NCBI GenBank assembly: GCA_964019695.1
Contig: OZ026525.1
Span: 71,416,260 to 71,480,259, forward strand
From: Loripinus fragilis
Taxonomy: Eukaryota; Mollusca; Bivalvia; Lucinida; Lucinidae
Length of the DNA: 64,000 nt
Direction: 5' to 3'
The first letter of the stretch is position 1. Every line of letters begins with the position of its first letter. Below are positions 1 through 12,618 of this stretch, in pieces. Under the pieces are notes generated by a model that saw only the letters and a list, made by a program, of their open reading frames with translations, did no database searches and was not told the DNA's origin. The position numbers were made by a program, and so were the translations under genes.

Positions 1-747
1 ATTTAATTTGCATTCACATTGTCACATAGACAACGCACGTGAATACACTATATTTGTTAGATGTTCCTTCCAAAGTAAGAAAGAGGGCAAAGATCAGGAA
101 TCGATACAATCAAGCACCACACCTGACCCAGGATACCAATGGGTAAGTGACAACTTCACAATTAGACATCACAAACAGGAGCCAAAGGTCAGCCCTTTCC
201 CGGCAGGTGACCACAATGCATCAATAAACAGACAGGCACGAAAGTATAACAAAAACAAGAAAGAAATAACATAAATGATCCACATAAGAAGAACCACCTT
301 GGAACGGCCAGTAAAAATATTTGATTGGAGAGCTTAAACCAGTTTCACAACGCGCCAACCTCACCCTTAGTTCAGATGTGGATCAAGGCACAAACACAAA
401 ACATAAATAACACAAATGATCCACAAAAGATGCACCACCTTGGAACGGTCAGTAAAAATATTTTACTGGTGGGCTTAAACCGGTATCATGGCATGCCAAA
501 CTCACCCTTAGTTCAGATGTGGATCAAGACACATAGAAGTTTGGTTTGCATAAAAGACCCCTTACTTATCAATGCATCATCTCCTAGAACATATAAATCA
601 GGATATAAAAAGGAGGTGAAGCAAAGATAAGGACTCAACAGTTAACAAAACTGAATACTGGAGCAAAAGAAATCCAAACGGTAAACCTCGATGGGCCTGA
701 CAATAGCCAAAGCATCAGGCCCCTACCATTTCATCAATGGATAAATC

Positions 748-1113
748 TTAAGTCGGAACCGTCATAGAGTCTGAAGTCCAACCAACGAGCGTGCAATTAA
801 AGAGGAAAGCAAAGTTGCCAGCTGTGATTGGGTTAACAACCAAGCATGCAGTCTGCTGCAATGCATTAATCATATAGTCAATCTTTTTATAATGGGAAAC
901 TATTGTAATGAACTGCGCTGAAAAATTATTAGAGCTAACAATCTTCTTAAATTTATACACCAAGTCACCATAGAATTCAGGTTCCAAAAGTCCTTGGCGC
1001 AAGAGAAATTTAAGTCCAATTTGGAATTTAGATATCAAATCATAGTATCGTCTATAAATTTTAGAAAAGGTTTTGCGAAAATAGTAAGTGAGTATGATCA
1101 GAAAATACCGCAA
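748..1113 (-). pseudogene. LINE-A ORF C-terminal fragment
   Basis: A 121-residue open frame that includes FSKIYRRYYDLISKF, GLLEPEFYGDLVYKF and TACLVVNPITAGNF. It reads as the direct C-terminal continuation of the fragment at 1649-1818, separated from it by about 500 bp of unrelated sequence. I recognise the pattern as the tail of a repeated LINE ORF; no separate enzymatic function should be assigned. The ATG near 1113 is only the first methionine of the fragment, not a true start. Confidence 0.5.
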
Positions 1114-1648
1114 TCACAAACCGCAGACAACCTCATGACACCGCAAGGAAGAGCCGCTCAACCATCACGAGACACCAGGAAGACAAATTAAGCAAAGTAA
1201 CCAGCTCTCATTTCCCCATCAAGATGATTGCAATACTAGAATAGGCATAAAGTAACGTACAACAAAACATAGAACAAAAACAGACTCCCACAATGGGAGT
1301 AACAATAAACAAAAAGTCAACAACAACAGAACCACCGCCTTAGAACAGACAGGAGCCTAAGCCACTGGGTGCTTAAATGCATTCTACTGGTACCAAATCT
1401 TCGTCCTAGATTCTGCTGTTGTTGAAGTACAAGAAATTTTCAGCTCGCATGGAGGCCATCTAACTAATGCAATGTATCATCATGGAGAAACACACTAATC
1501 AAATTAACACACCATGATGAAACAAAGAAAAGGGCTCATGACTCACAGATAGTTAGAGCTAAAGAAAACCTCAAGTTGAGCCACGGTGGGTCCAGCTACA
1601 GATAAGCATCAATAATGTTAATCAATCAATGAAGTTAATGTTACGGAT

Positions 1649-1818
1649 AGTCTTGTTTAAGAAGTTTCTGAGTTAACAATTTATTGAGAGTGTTGAAGTC
1701 AGCAACATGACTAGATGCTCTAGCAAAACGAATGAGTTGAGAGATATAGACTCCATGGGATGTAAAGCGAGGAACATCACCATCTAAATATGGGAAATTG
1801 ACAATTTCAAAATCAAAT
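1649..1818 (-). pseudogene. LINE-A ORF fragment, upstream part
   Basis: An open stretch of about 56 codons on the minus strand ends in TAA near 1649 and has no start codon. It includes the segments FPYLDGDVPR, GVYISQLIRFARASSHV and LLTQKLLKQ. I associate this with the region C-terminal to the reverse transcriptase of LINE ORFs seen repeatedly in bivalve genomes; that is recollection, not a search. Reading continues after an interruption in the fragment at 748-1113. Confidence 0.55.
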
Positions 1819-1981
1819 TATCACGTTTATCATAAATTTTGGTAGAAACGATATCATTAGAATTGAGCCAACAATAACCAACAAGCAACTGAAAACCAGC
1901 ACTCTTACGTCATATTACGTTTAACGTTCTTGACGTCACGCTCCAAGCCCTATTACATATGTTGCTTCAAACCTCCATATA

Positions 1982-2942
1982 CGAGGGGTGATCAGAAAGT
2001 TCGCGGAAAAGTGCTATTAAATCGCATTGCTTTTATCGATTGAATTGAAAATTCGTAGATATAAGCTACCATTCATAGCGAATTGACAGAAATTGAAATT
2101 TAGAGAATGTGACGTCAGACGTATGAGCACGAGGCGCCGCTGTGACGTCACTTCGCTGGAACCTGCCCATCTGTACCCCTGGGTTGCTTCTCGGGGCTAA
2201 AACTCGTTGTTGTGTTTGAATTGATTGGTATTATTAACGGAAAGTAATGTTCCGTCATTCTTTGAACATAATATGAGGTTTTTATGTTATTCCGCTTCGC
2301 TATGTATTCAAATTAATAGGTTTCAGTCCAAAGGGCAGGCCTAATATGCGTCAATTTTTCGAGTTTTTGTAAATTCTAAATTAAAAACTTATTTTCTTGT
2401 CAGTGTACATCACAATAATTATAATATAGGACTTAGCTATCAATATTAGATCTACTGTCCTGAAAAAGGTGTTTTTCGAAGTGTGTAAATAGTTCATTTT
2501 AAAGAATTGGCATGCCAAAGCTGGCAATGGGTTCATAGAAGTTGAATGCTTGGCCTTTTTGACAGTACTGTTATTCGTTTCGATTTAGAACACCACCCTT
2601 AAGATATAAATCTTTGAAAGTTTGCACAGAAGAGGAGTACATATGTCGTTAAATATGCATGGAACGCAATATGGGCTATCACAGCATAACACACGTTTAC
2701 AAAACGTTGAAGTTTAATTGGTTGTGTAGTAAAACGTCAAAATGCAACGTAAAATGGGTCGGTTCGCGCTATATAGCGTTGCCTTGACAACAACTGTAAC
2801 GCTCGTAGGCGACTAACATCAAGCATGTTGCAACCGATCAACTGCATATGTGTTGCAGTATTTTGTGCTGTAATCCCAGCTCTATTGACCAAACGGTGTA
2901 GAAATGGCAACTATTTTCCACGAACTTTCTGATTACCCCTCG
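1982..2942. mobile_element. Non-autonomous mariner-like element
   Basis: The ends are inverted repeats: CGAGGGGTGATCAGAAAGTT on the left and the matching ...AACTTTCTGATTACCCCTCG on the right, about 28 bp with few mismatches, flanked by TA on both sides (1980-1981 and 2943-2944). The terminal sequence and TA target are typical of the mariner family. The 961-bp interior shows no open frame resembling a transposase, so it would depend on an enzyme from elsewhere. Confidence 0.75.
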
Positions 2943-3429
2943 TATTTGTCAATATTAAAGATAACTGCTTCAAATTTTCAGGGGATGCTCTTAAGAAATA
3001 CTTCTTTGCTGGGGCAACATGAGCTAGAACTTTATTGAAATAACCATGAGGTACCTTTTAGTCATATCCTGGCATAAATATATATCAAATGATAAACAAC
3101 ATATACTTTTTATTATATTCATTGATCAATAATAGTTTTCGCTGAAGTTTCCCTATTATTCTTTGGTCTTTCAGGTATTTGGCGGTCTTTCCTGTAATTC
3201 AACTTCCCAAATTACTCAACAAGCTTATTCGCCTCCCTGGACACACTTTCAGACACATCATCGATTCTGAGTTTCTCATCTTTTTGCAGCACCTCACAAG
3301 AAGCCAGTAACAATGATGAGTCTACAAGCAACATCTGTTCACCTCAGGCTTCTTCATCACTAATGGTTTTTAAGCAACCTCGTAAAACGCCCCCTATAAT
3401 AAAATCAAAACCACTGCCAACACACCTAA

Positions 3430-4130
3430 CAGTCTTGAATATATACTGCCGCTCAGTTGTAGATTAAAAACTCGAGTTAAAATACTTAACGGATCAGACA
3501 AGACTTGGCATTATTGCATGTACTGAATCCTGGCTCAATGATTCTCATTATAATGATGAAATCTTTAAAACAGACTCATGCTCCATATTTAGAAAAGACT
3601 GCAAAAACAGAAAAGGGGGGGGGGGAGTGTTTCTGGCAATAAAACACTACCTCAATCCAGCTGGTCAGCCAGAACTTGATTCTGAATCTGAGATCACAAG
3701 GACAAAAATAGACTTGCCTGGCTTAAAAAATGTGTTCATTTGCTTTTTATATAAGCCAAAGGAAAATGACTATGAGAGTATTGATGCTCTGAGAAACTCC
3801 TTGTCTAAAATTCTCAAAACAAGCTACGTATGGGCCCTGGGAGATTTAAACTCCCACACATGGGAAAAATAGCAGATTAAAAGTTCATGTCATTGCAAAC
3901 ACGTCTATGAGTCCTTTCTTGACACTTTGCCTGATTTCAACCTGGAACAAGTTTTTAAAGAACCCACAAGAGACGATAACATTCTTGATCTGTTTCTTTT
4001 TAGCCAACCATCCCTGGTTCATAGCATCACTAAGATACACCCACCCCTAGAACATGGTGGCCATGCTATTGTTCATCAGGAACTTAAAATTAACCTTGGG
4101 AAAAGAAAACAAAAAACAAAGGCAAATTAA
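3430..4130 (+). pseudogene. LINE-B endonuclease domain remnant
   Basis: Broken frames encode an AP-endonuclease-like (exonuclease-endonuclease-phosphatase fold) domain: LNIYCRS near 3435, ACTESWLND near 3518-3545 (the catalytic Glu region), RKGGGVFLAIK near 3610-3640 beside a G10 run, WALGDLNSHTWEK near 3832-3870 (the GD-x-N motif), and PTRDDNILDLFL near 3963-3998. A conserved His near the domain end may be HGGHAIVH at about 4055. Stops near 3462 and 3870 and the G run break the frame. This domain nicks target DNA in intact elements. Confidence 0.7.
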
Positions 4131-4170
4131 ATTATTTAAGAAAAAAGACTGAGATGGGTTTAGATCCGAC

Positions 4171-5540
4171 ATGAAGGCTTACTATCAAACATATTTAGAC
4201 AACCATTCCTCATGTGGCACTAATACTAAATGGACAGAGTTGGAAAATGCACTGAATAATCTAACAGCGGAATACGTTCCCACAAAAATGTGTAAACCAA
4301 AAGATGGACACCCCTGGGTCATTTACAGCATAAAGCGTCTCATAAACAAAAGGGATCGCCTCTATACCAAATATAAACAAGATAGGACTAATTCAACCCT
4401 CAAATTAAAATTCACTTCATAGAAACATACAATCCAAAACAACTCAGAGATTCCTGTTACAACTACATTGAGTCAATTGTAATGGACGAACAAGATAACA
4501 ACCCTAATACAGGACGACCTAACAAACGCCTGTACACCTTTATCAAACAACAAAAGTCAGACAGTAGGGAGGTTAACAGTTTAAAGTAAGTAAGGATGCA
4601 AAGATCAGGAATCGATACAATCAAGTACCACACCCGACCCAGGATACCAAGTCTAATGGGCGTAAATTACACACTTCCAACTGACAAAGCCAACATCTTA
4701 AATACTCAATTCCAGTCAGTTTTTACCAAGCTTGTTCCCCTGAAGCTGCGGCACTTTGTTGAACTTGTACTCCCAAGGAAACTAAGCTCTCTATCAATGC
4801 AAAGCATTACAATATCGGTCTCTGTTGTATCTAAGCAGCTTCTTAAGTTTAACCCAGGGACAGCAGCAAGCCCAGACAATATTTCTCCTAGAATTCTCAA
4901 GGAACTTCACAACGAAATACCTCCCATTCTTACAGATATTTCCAATACATCTCTCGCTTAAGGCATTGTTCCAGACGATTGGAAAATAATGATTGCCTAT
5001 GTAACACCTATCTATAAAAAGATCCTGAATGCAAATGGGAACACTTTCGCCCGATCTCACAAACTTGTATCTGTTGCAAGGTCTTAGAACATATTAAAAC
5101 CTCAAACACTATGTCCTATCTCGACAATCTTCTATTTCACAACCAGCATGGGTTTAGGTGCAGGGTAAGTTGTGAGACGCAGCTTATCCAGTTTTTCTCA
5201 GGACCTTTATGACACCTTGGACCAAGGAGGACAGACTGATGTCATAGTCATAGACGTCAGCAAGACATTTGATAAAGTTAACCATCAACGGCTTCTGCTG
5301 AAGCTCCATCGACTTGGTATAAACACAACTGTGATTGTGTGGATTAAGTCCTTCTTAATGGGTAGATCACAGAGGTCCTCAACGGCGAGCAGTCTGGTGC
5401 CTTCCCAGTATTTCTAGGGTGCCACAGGGATCCGTGCTTGGACCCTGCCTGTTTCTCATGTACATTGACATGCCAGACTCAATCAAAAGCAACATCATGC
5501 TTTATGCCGACGACACCATCGTGTACCTTGCCATTACAAA
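4171..5540 (+). pseudogene. LINE-B reverse transcriptase remnant, N-terminal and palm
   Basis: Several frames give the usual order: a linker with RLINKRDRLYTKYK near 4330-4380, KANILNTQFQSVFTKL near 4687-4735, a template-grip segment with GTAASPDNISPRILKEL near 4857-4910, DVIVIDVSKTFDKVNHQRLL near 5240-5300, VPQGSVLGPCLFLMYI near 5418-5470, and the catalytic YADD at 5503-5514. The sequence stops at 5540 in the codon after VYLAIT and resumes at 9341. Several frameshifts and stops are present, so no active enzyme can be made. The 64-bp LINE-A scrap at 4586-4650 also interrupts it. Confidence 0.8.
4586..4650 (-). mobile_element. LINE-A 3'-end scrap inside LINE-B
   Basis: The 65 bases beginning GTAAGTAAGGATGCAAAGAT match the LINE-A 3' end (as minus strand) seen at 74, 9198 and 19238, and stop at GGATACCAA. 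Flanks AGTTTAA and AGTCTAAT look like an imperfect target duplication. If the scrap and one flank are removed, LINE-B reads on in frame as EVNSLMGVNYTLPTDKAN, which supports a true insertion into an older LINE-B. Confidence 0.65.
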
Positions 5541-8500
5541 GTAATAGTCAGAGAGCCAGCAATACTTTTAATCAAGTGGCTGAGGCCAAAAGGTTTGAAG
5601 GTGTGTTCTTATGTAGTAAAGCATGCTGAATTCAAAAATTAAACTCTTAAAAAAATTGGCTGGTACACAAAAAAGCTATACGCAGCTGAATACCCCCAGG
5701 GTAGGCAATTTCTCAAATAAGCACTGAAATGGGGTACCCTATACCACAGAATCTAGTTTGACCTACCTTGCACCCCAAAGACAATTTTTCATTGGTGCCA
5801 AAAAATTTCCTGGGTCCCCCTGAATTAGAAAAAAATGTTCCTAAACATAAACTCATTTGGGCTATGTGAAAATGAATGGTAACCATGGCAACCCTGTTGT
5901 GCAATTCTTACATGTAGGGGTGTACATACAAATTCAATCATATCTTAGCTGATACTTATCATAGACTACTAATCTTGGTACCAAATTGAAGGTTAGACAT
6001 ATGCCTTTTATCCTATGACCTGAGATGCAAATTACCTAATTTGCATATTCATGGATATTAATGAAAACCTTAAAAATAAGGCGAAAATCATAGAAAACAC
6101 CATAAATAACTGATTTCAGTCCCAAACCATCATCAAACCACCACTGTTGCATGTTTTCATATCATCAGTGATACAATTCGACAAATACTGTCATCTTATG
6201 GTCTTATATGGAAATTATCTCATTTGCATATTCATGAAAATAAATGAAATCTTTAAAAATGAAGACAAAGCCATTACATAAACTAGAACCCAAAGGGGTA
6301 ATTAGACCTACATTGAATTCCTAGGAGCATTGCTTATTGATTTCAAATGATTTAATGCGGCAACTGAAAGTAAAACTCTATATTCCTCAATAATACACCC
6401 GTTCGGTTATTTTAAATGGCATGGTTTCCATGGCAACTCATTATGCGATTTTAAAGACTTGGAGTGTAGCTTCAAAAATATTCATATCTCAGCAGCATCT
6501 CATCCTAGAACACTAAATCAAGTATCAAGTTATTTTGCAGACAAAGCACGTTTACAGGATTTTCGGATATACAAATTATCTTTCTGGAATATTCATGAAT
6601 GTTAATGAAAACATTAGAAATAAATGAAAAATCACAGAAAAATCAAGGGGTAGTACTTACAAAATTAATCATATCTCAATTGATAATTGCCCTAGAGTAC
6701 CAAACTTGATATCAAAGTAATGCTAAGACATAGTACTAATACCTTGTGGGTAGTTACGAAGGAAATCTAATTTGAATATTCATTAACTCTGATGAAAACA
6801 TTAGAAATAAATAAAAAAAAAGCTGAAAAACCAAGGAGTAATACTTACAAAATTACTTATATCGTACTTAATAATTGCTCTTTAGTACCAAACTTGATAT
6901 CAGATTAATGCTAAGATAAAGTACTCTTACCTTATAGGTAGTTACAAAAGAAATCTAATTTGATTATTCCTGAATTTTAATGAAAAGATTAGAAATAAAT
7001 GAAAAAAACCTGGAAAATCAAGGGGTAATACACACAAAATTACTCATATCTTACTTGATAATTGCCCTAGAGTACCAAATTGAATATCAAAGTAATGTTA
7101 AGACTTAGTACTCTTACCTTATGGGTTGTTATTAAAGAAATCTAATCTAAATATTCATGAATTATAATGAAAACTTTATAAAAGAATGAAAAATTATGCC
7201 AAACTGAAAGGCACGTACATAAAAAATTATCATGGATGCTACTTAGCTGTGAAAATTGTTTCTAATATCCTGAAGAAGGCCCAAGGCTGAAAATTTGAGA
7301 AAGAGTGAATACAATTCATTGACTTTATTGTTATTATTCCCTATGGAATTATTATATTGAATAATTTAAAAAAACTAATTACTCTTCTGCTGATTGCTAT
7401 AGAATAGCACGCTTGGTCTTATATTAAAACCTATTATCTTGGCTTTAATTCTATGTCAAGTTTAGAAGCCTAAGACTAATATCAACTGAGATGTGATCAC
7501 TTTTGTAAGTATGCGCCCATGATTTTTCTGTGATTTTTTCATTCTTTTCAAATGTTTTCATTAAAATTTATGGATATACAAATTAGATTCTTTTCATATC
7601 TGCCCATAAGGTAAAGGCGCTTTGTCATAGCATTACTCTGATATCAAGTTTAGTACTCTAGGGCAATTATAAACTGAGATATGAATGACTAAGTAATTAT
7701 ATTGGCTTGATTTTTCCGCAATTTTTCTTTAATTTTGATTTCGTAAAGATTAATTAGTATTCATATATATTTGTTTTCATATGTGTCCTTAAGATAAGAG
7801 TGCTATGTCTTTGCATTACTTTGGTAATAAGTTTTGTACTCTAGGGTATTTATTAAGTGAGATATGAGCAAAATTGGGTATGCCAATCTTAATTCTTCCA
7901 CGATTTTTCATTCTTTTCTAATGTTTTCATTCAAATTCATAATTATACAAATTAGATTCTTTTCCTATCTGCCTATAAAGTACAATCACTATATTTTAGC
8001 ATTACTGTGATATCGTGTTTGATACTCTAGGGCAATAATCAAGTGAAATACTAGTAACTTTGTTAGTATTGCCCCTTGATTTTTCTGCACTTTTTTTTTA
8101 TTCATTTCTATTGTTTTCATGAACATTCATGAAAATTCAAAATAAATAATTAACATATCCGACCATCATATTGAAGTGGTATATCTGCAGATTAATTTGA
8201 TACCAGATGTACTGTTCTAGGATGTGTTGCTGTTGAGATATGAATAGTTTTGTAGGTACGCTCCCAGTGTTTTAAAATCGCATAATGGGTTGCATTGGAA
8301 ACAATGCAATTTCACATTAGCAAATTGATTTATTATTGAGGAACACAATGTTTTGCCTTTAAGTGACCTCATTGAACCATTTGACATGAATAAGAAATGC
8401 GCCTATGCGTTCAATGTAGATCTAGGTCTAATCTATTACCCCTTGAGGTTCTAGTTTATGCAATGGGTTTGCCTTCATTTATTAAGTTTTCATTAATATT

Positions 8501-9330
8501 CATGAATATGCAAATGTGATAATTTCCATATAGGACCATAGGATGACAGTATTTGTCCAATTGTATCACTGATGATATAAAACATGCAACAGTGGTGGTT
8601 TGATGATGGTTTGGGGCTGAAATCAGTTATTTATGGTTGATTTTTTTATGATTTTCCCATTATTTTTAAGGTTTTCATAAATATTCATGAATATGCAAAC
8701 AAGGTAATTTGCATCTCACGTCATGGGATGGAAGGGATATGCCTAACCTTTTATTTGCTACCAAGATTAGTAGTATATGATAAGTATCAGCTAAGATATG
8801 ATTGAATTTGTATGTACACCCCTACATGTAAGAATTGCATTAAGGGTTACCATGGTAACCATGCAATTTCGCAAGGCCCAAATGTGCTTATTTTTCAGAA
8901 ACATTGTTTTCTCATTCATGGGGTCACAAGAAACAATTTGGTACCAATGAAAATTTGTCATGGGGGTGCAGGCTAGGTCAAATTAGATTCTGTGGTATAG
9001 GGTACCCCATTTCAGTGATAAGTTGAAAAATTGCCTACCCCGGGGATATTCCGCTGCGCATAGCTTTTTTGTGTACCAGCCGATTTTTTTAAGAGTTTGA
9101 TTTTTGACTTCAGTATACTTTTCTACATAAGAACACACCTTCAAACCTTTTGGCCTCAGCCACTTGATTAAAAGTATTGCTGGCTCTCGGACTATAAGTA
9201 AGGGTGCAAAGATCACGAATCGATACAATCAAGTACCACACCTGACCCAGGATACCAAAGGGAAAGTAACAAACTCACAGTAAAACACCACAAACAAGAG
9301 CCAAGAGGTCAGCCCTTTCCCAGTAGGTGA
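5541..9330 (-). mobile_element. LINE-A 3'-end copy, opened by the fold-back element
   Basis: The LINE-A sequence is 5541-5544 plus 9198-9330, 137 bp in all, the rest being the fold-back element. It is bounded by a perfect 10-bp direct repeat, CCATTACAAA, at 5531-5540 and 9331-9340, which is the target duplication in LINE-B. Removing the insert restores the LINE-B codons for AITNHSDCQA without a break. The copy starts at the shared LINE-A 3' terminus and is truncated at its other end. Confidence 0.75.
5545..9194. mobile_element. 3.65-kb fold-back element with TAA target duplication
   Basis: The two halves are inverted copies of each other almost to the centre near 7370. The first 16 bases, TAGTCAGAGAGCCAGC, match the reverse complement of the last 16 with one mismatch, and arm similarity can be followed inwards for more than 1 kb. 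The arms are built of tandem, diverged units of roughly 180-200 bp, each with an ATTCATGAATWTTAATGAAAAC-like segment. The flanking TAA at 5542-5544 and 9195-9197 is duplicated; one TAA restores the LINE-A end GTAAGTAAGG. A 3-bp TAA duplication is the PIF/Harbinger type, but the ends do not prove the family. No transposase frame is visible. The arm ORFs (for example on the minus strand at 5713-5904 and 8983-9228) are arm sequence, not genes. Confidence 0.75.
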
Positions 9331-9450
9331 CCATTACAAATCACTCAGACTGTCAAGCCCTACAATTAGCCCTTACCTTTCTCGAATCCTGGGAGAGTGA
9401 ATGGCTTATGTCCTTCAATACTGAGAAGTGTGAAGTCATAAGAATCACAC
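9331..9450 (+). pseudogene. LINE-B coding segment between two insertions
   Basis: The frame TITNHSDCQALQLALTFL and then FNTEKCEVIRIT is the part of LINE reverse transcriptases just after YADD (the W..W...FN..KC region). It lies between the LINE-A target duplication and the CACAC of the LTR element and has no function alone. Confidence 0.8.
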
Positions 9451-12011
9451 TGTTACGACATAAAGCCGGTCAGGAAGGAAGAGGGGAAATCTTATTGGAA
9501 AATTCCTTTATGCGATGACGATGCTACCAGGGAAAAAAAATGCACACAACTAGCAAAAACTTTTCAGTACTTTATGTACGAAGAAAACATCAACAACACA
9601 TTAATATACAATGACACCACCTACGCTGTTATTTCTGGCTAATTGACCATCCTATACTAGAGCAAGTTGCCACTCCAAGATCGTTTCAATTAGAACCAAT
9701 CTTGGACTGTCCTGTTCTAGATGTACGTCAACTAGTCAGAAATAAGAGACGTAAAGAATATGATTAACATATAGCTTAAGTTCTCATAAAAAAACAAAAA
9801 AACAATTGGGCCCTTTAATATTTCAGTTCTCGTATTGACGAGAAATCTCGAGATTATACGCGTCTCGCGAACACTATGTCTTCTAAGCTGCACGTGTGTC
9901 TACTTCAGACCATCGGCGCTGAGGTGATCGAGCCTGTACTTTGGTCGTCACTGGATTCACGTAATCGTAATATTTGTTACGCGTACTGCTGATCGTCGCT
10001 CAAGACATCAGCATTAATATATATAGGTCCTCCTGATCATATCCCCACGTTGGGGTGTCAGATTCACATATAACCTTTCAAGCCGGTTGGCTTCCCATTT
10101 GATTGTGCTACGTTGTAACGATTGGGCCTTGATCCACGCTGGTCGTGGCCTGAGGGGGACAACTAATATGTGCCCTCAGGTGATAATCAACGGCTCACCA
10201 ACATTCAGCCTCCAACGTAGGAGGGGACACAAGAGACGATTCTGCAAAAAAAAACAATCTATATTTAGAATCTCAGAATCACTCTTTTGCGTCAATAATG
10301 GGGTTGTTCGTTCGAAATTCACAAAAATAGAAATAATTTCAGTGGTCTTACTCTTTTAAATTACATCCTAACCCTATAAGCGCGCGATTAGCCCTCACCT
10401 GTGGGTGTATGGCTAACGGCTCCCATGCGGTTAGGATGGATCGGCTCTTCTAAATATCCACACTTAAAATTATCTAATAGAGAAGTATTTTTAGTGACTG
10501 GCCTATGTCAGCGCTAAACAATACCTCTTATGCCAAACGAACAAACCCATACGTAACAAACTCTTCTATACACTGTCGTAACGTCACCCTGGTTGAGACG
10601 CTATCGCAGCCGAAACATCAAGATCCCGTGGCCCTTTTTCCCTTCAAGGTCACGTTATCTAGATAGTTTCGAGGTTTACAAATACTGATACCAATTCTCT
10701 TAAAATTCCAGGAAAAAGGTTGAACAGTGTGGTGCCGACGTAACGTTTGGACGTTTACGTCGGACATCACCCTGCCCACGCACTAATTTCGTACATGTAT
10801 AACGTATCAGTTGTAAACAACAAATTATGACCTCTCGGCAAAAAATATTTACATCAATATTGAGAGATTACATTCTGCTGTTTTATGTGTGTAAAACCGT
10901 ACAATGCTTTCTTACATTTATTTTGGTGTAACACAAAATATTTTACATTTACTTTGGTGCAACGAAAATATCTTACATTTACTTTGGTGTAACAAAAAAT
11001 ATTTTACATTTACTTTGGTGTAACATTACACCTACCTAATCTCTAAACATACATGTCAGCTATCACCTTATTTATGTAAGTGTGTTGTAGTGTATGCACC
11101 TAACCCTTATTCTTATATGCGTCAGATATAACTCGAGGTGACACATACAGGTCGCTACAGAAAGTCGATTATCACTGGCAGTTAAATCGTCTTTCCAACA
11201 ACGCCGTACAAATCACAACAATTTAAAATCTAGCTGCAAAAATTGTTTTTCACCTATCGGTCCCTGGTAAATCCTTCAGCATGCCATTATAGTTTTAGGT
11301 GCGGGCCCGACATGGCCTGTGACTACTTTTGTCCGAAATAACCCGACGAGTCCATCGGGACAGCTTTTACTATAGCCGCAAGAATGGTCCCAGCAGATTT
11401 TTAGGCAATACGCATGTGCGTAACTTCGTACGCAAGTGCGTAACAATCGCTATTTTCACCGAAAAAACGGGACGTTATTGATAACACCCGAAAGAACTCA
11501 TACACAGAATGCTGGCCGATTCAACAGACGACAAAATAGAAAACGAGTGACTTATTATTTCAATACAATGTGACATGCTAGAGACATCGCGATTCAATGC
11601 AATTACACGAATCGCCATCGCCCTGTCATGTACAATATCAACACAGTAACAATATATATATAACTTTCACGTACCTTTTATAATAATGAATAGCGTCTCT
11701 ATATCGAACCTTTCAACGGTATGTTTAAAATGTCCCCTAACAAGAATGGGAAATTCCATCCTTTATATATTGAAAAACGCACAAGATTTCCGAGATATTC
11801 AACAAGAGTAAGGAAATCGTGCAAGCGTTGATAAATATAGACACAATGAATTCCATCTCAGACAAACCGACCTTTTATTGGGACTATCAATAGAAAGAGT
11901 ACCGTATCATGGTTCGAATAGGTGACCAGGTGCATACCTAAACCTCTGTGTATTTGTGCGTATACGCAACCATCGCTGATTCTGTTATTCCAGCCATTCT
12001 GCATCGTAACA
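9451..12011 (-). repeat. 3' LTR of the gypsy-type element
   Basis: This 2561-bp repeat has ends TGTTAC...GTAACA. It is the 3' LTR because the coding strand is minus. It contains four tandem units of about 37 bp with TTTACATTTACTTTGGTG near 10910-11030, and an inverted repeat around 10363-10438 (CATCCTAACC...GGTTAGGATG). Small open frames inside it, such as 10087-10359, recur in the other LTR and have no recognisable product. An LTR of this length is large for the group. Confidence 0.92.
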
Positions 12012-12034
12012 AAGGCCCTTCCTTTTGGGAGAAA
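12012..12034 (-). promoter_or_regulatory. Polypurine tract next to the 3' LTR
   Basis: On the minus strand the bases just before the 3' LTR read AAAAGGAAGGGCC then TT and the LTR start TGTTACG. A purine-rich run at this point is where plus-strand DNA synthesis starts in LTR elements. The GCC interruption makes the exact tract uncertain. Confidence 0.5.
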
Positions 12035-12618
12035 AAGGAATGACTTTTTCTTACGATACACGATGTAGAAAAGAAGGAATAATACAGAATAAATATATAA
12101 TACAACATATATACACGTACGACTTAAATGGCGGACTACCTGGAAAGATAGTCTGCCCCCACATTGTCTTGTCCTCGGATTGCCACAATCATAGACCTAT
12201 CTTGTTGGAGCGTTTAATGCTCAACACATAATTATGAGGTTGTACCCCTTTAACTTTCTTTGAAGTTTTATGTCTTATGACATTTAATATATAAGGCTTA
12301 ATAGCCAATGCCTTTGCAAAGATCCACATGTTACATATTTATTTATGCCAAGTATACCTATTAATAACTTCCTCCATAATACAATCTTTGCTCAAATAAA
12401 TTAACGTGACTTTTCACGTTGAAGCCAACCTCCGTTGCTAAAATATATTATCTTGACTTGCTCACGTCAACAGTCTACCGTCATTCGTCATGACTTAAAA
12501 TTCCGTGACTCCTCACGTCTATAGTACACCTCTGTGACTATTACTATGCTACCATAGTTAAATTATAGGTCAACAATCCGAGACAATTGGGTCATTACAT
12601 CGTCGCACACCTTTAACA

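Larger units (their letters stand above)
74..1905 (-). mobile_element. LINE-A, 5'-truncated non-LTR retrotransposon copy
   Basis: On the minus strand this stretch carries two coding remnants of a retroelement ORF (about 1818-1649 and 1113-748), followed by a 3' UTR-like part down to about position 74. The 3' end reads (minus) TTTGC...CTTACT, like three other shorter copies at 4586-4650, 5541-9330 (interrupted) and 19238-19440, all ending at the same place but starting at different points. That is the pattern of 5' truncation by target-primed reverse transcription. Between the coding remnants lies about 500 bp (roughly 1115-1645) that interrupts the ORF. Within the 3' UTR a block of about 142 bp is repeated (about 273-414 and 415-540). 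The 5' edge near 1905 is approximate. The clade is not assigned. Confidence 0.7.

Noticed and set aside
5541..5544. First reading of CCATTACAAA as the fold-back element's own 10-bp target duplication
   Set aside because: The right-hand copy lies 136 bp beyond the fold-back end, after LINE-A sequence. Treating LINE-A as the 10-bp-duplication insert and the fold-back as a TAA insert into it explains every base.
10087..10359. 90-residue open frame present in both LTRs (also 16335-16577)
   Set aside because: The repeat makes it look conserved, but both copies are LTR sequence and nearly identical from recent insertion. No recognisable domain; it is also antisense to the element.
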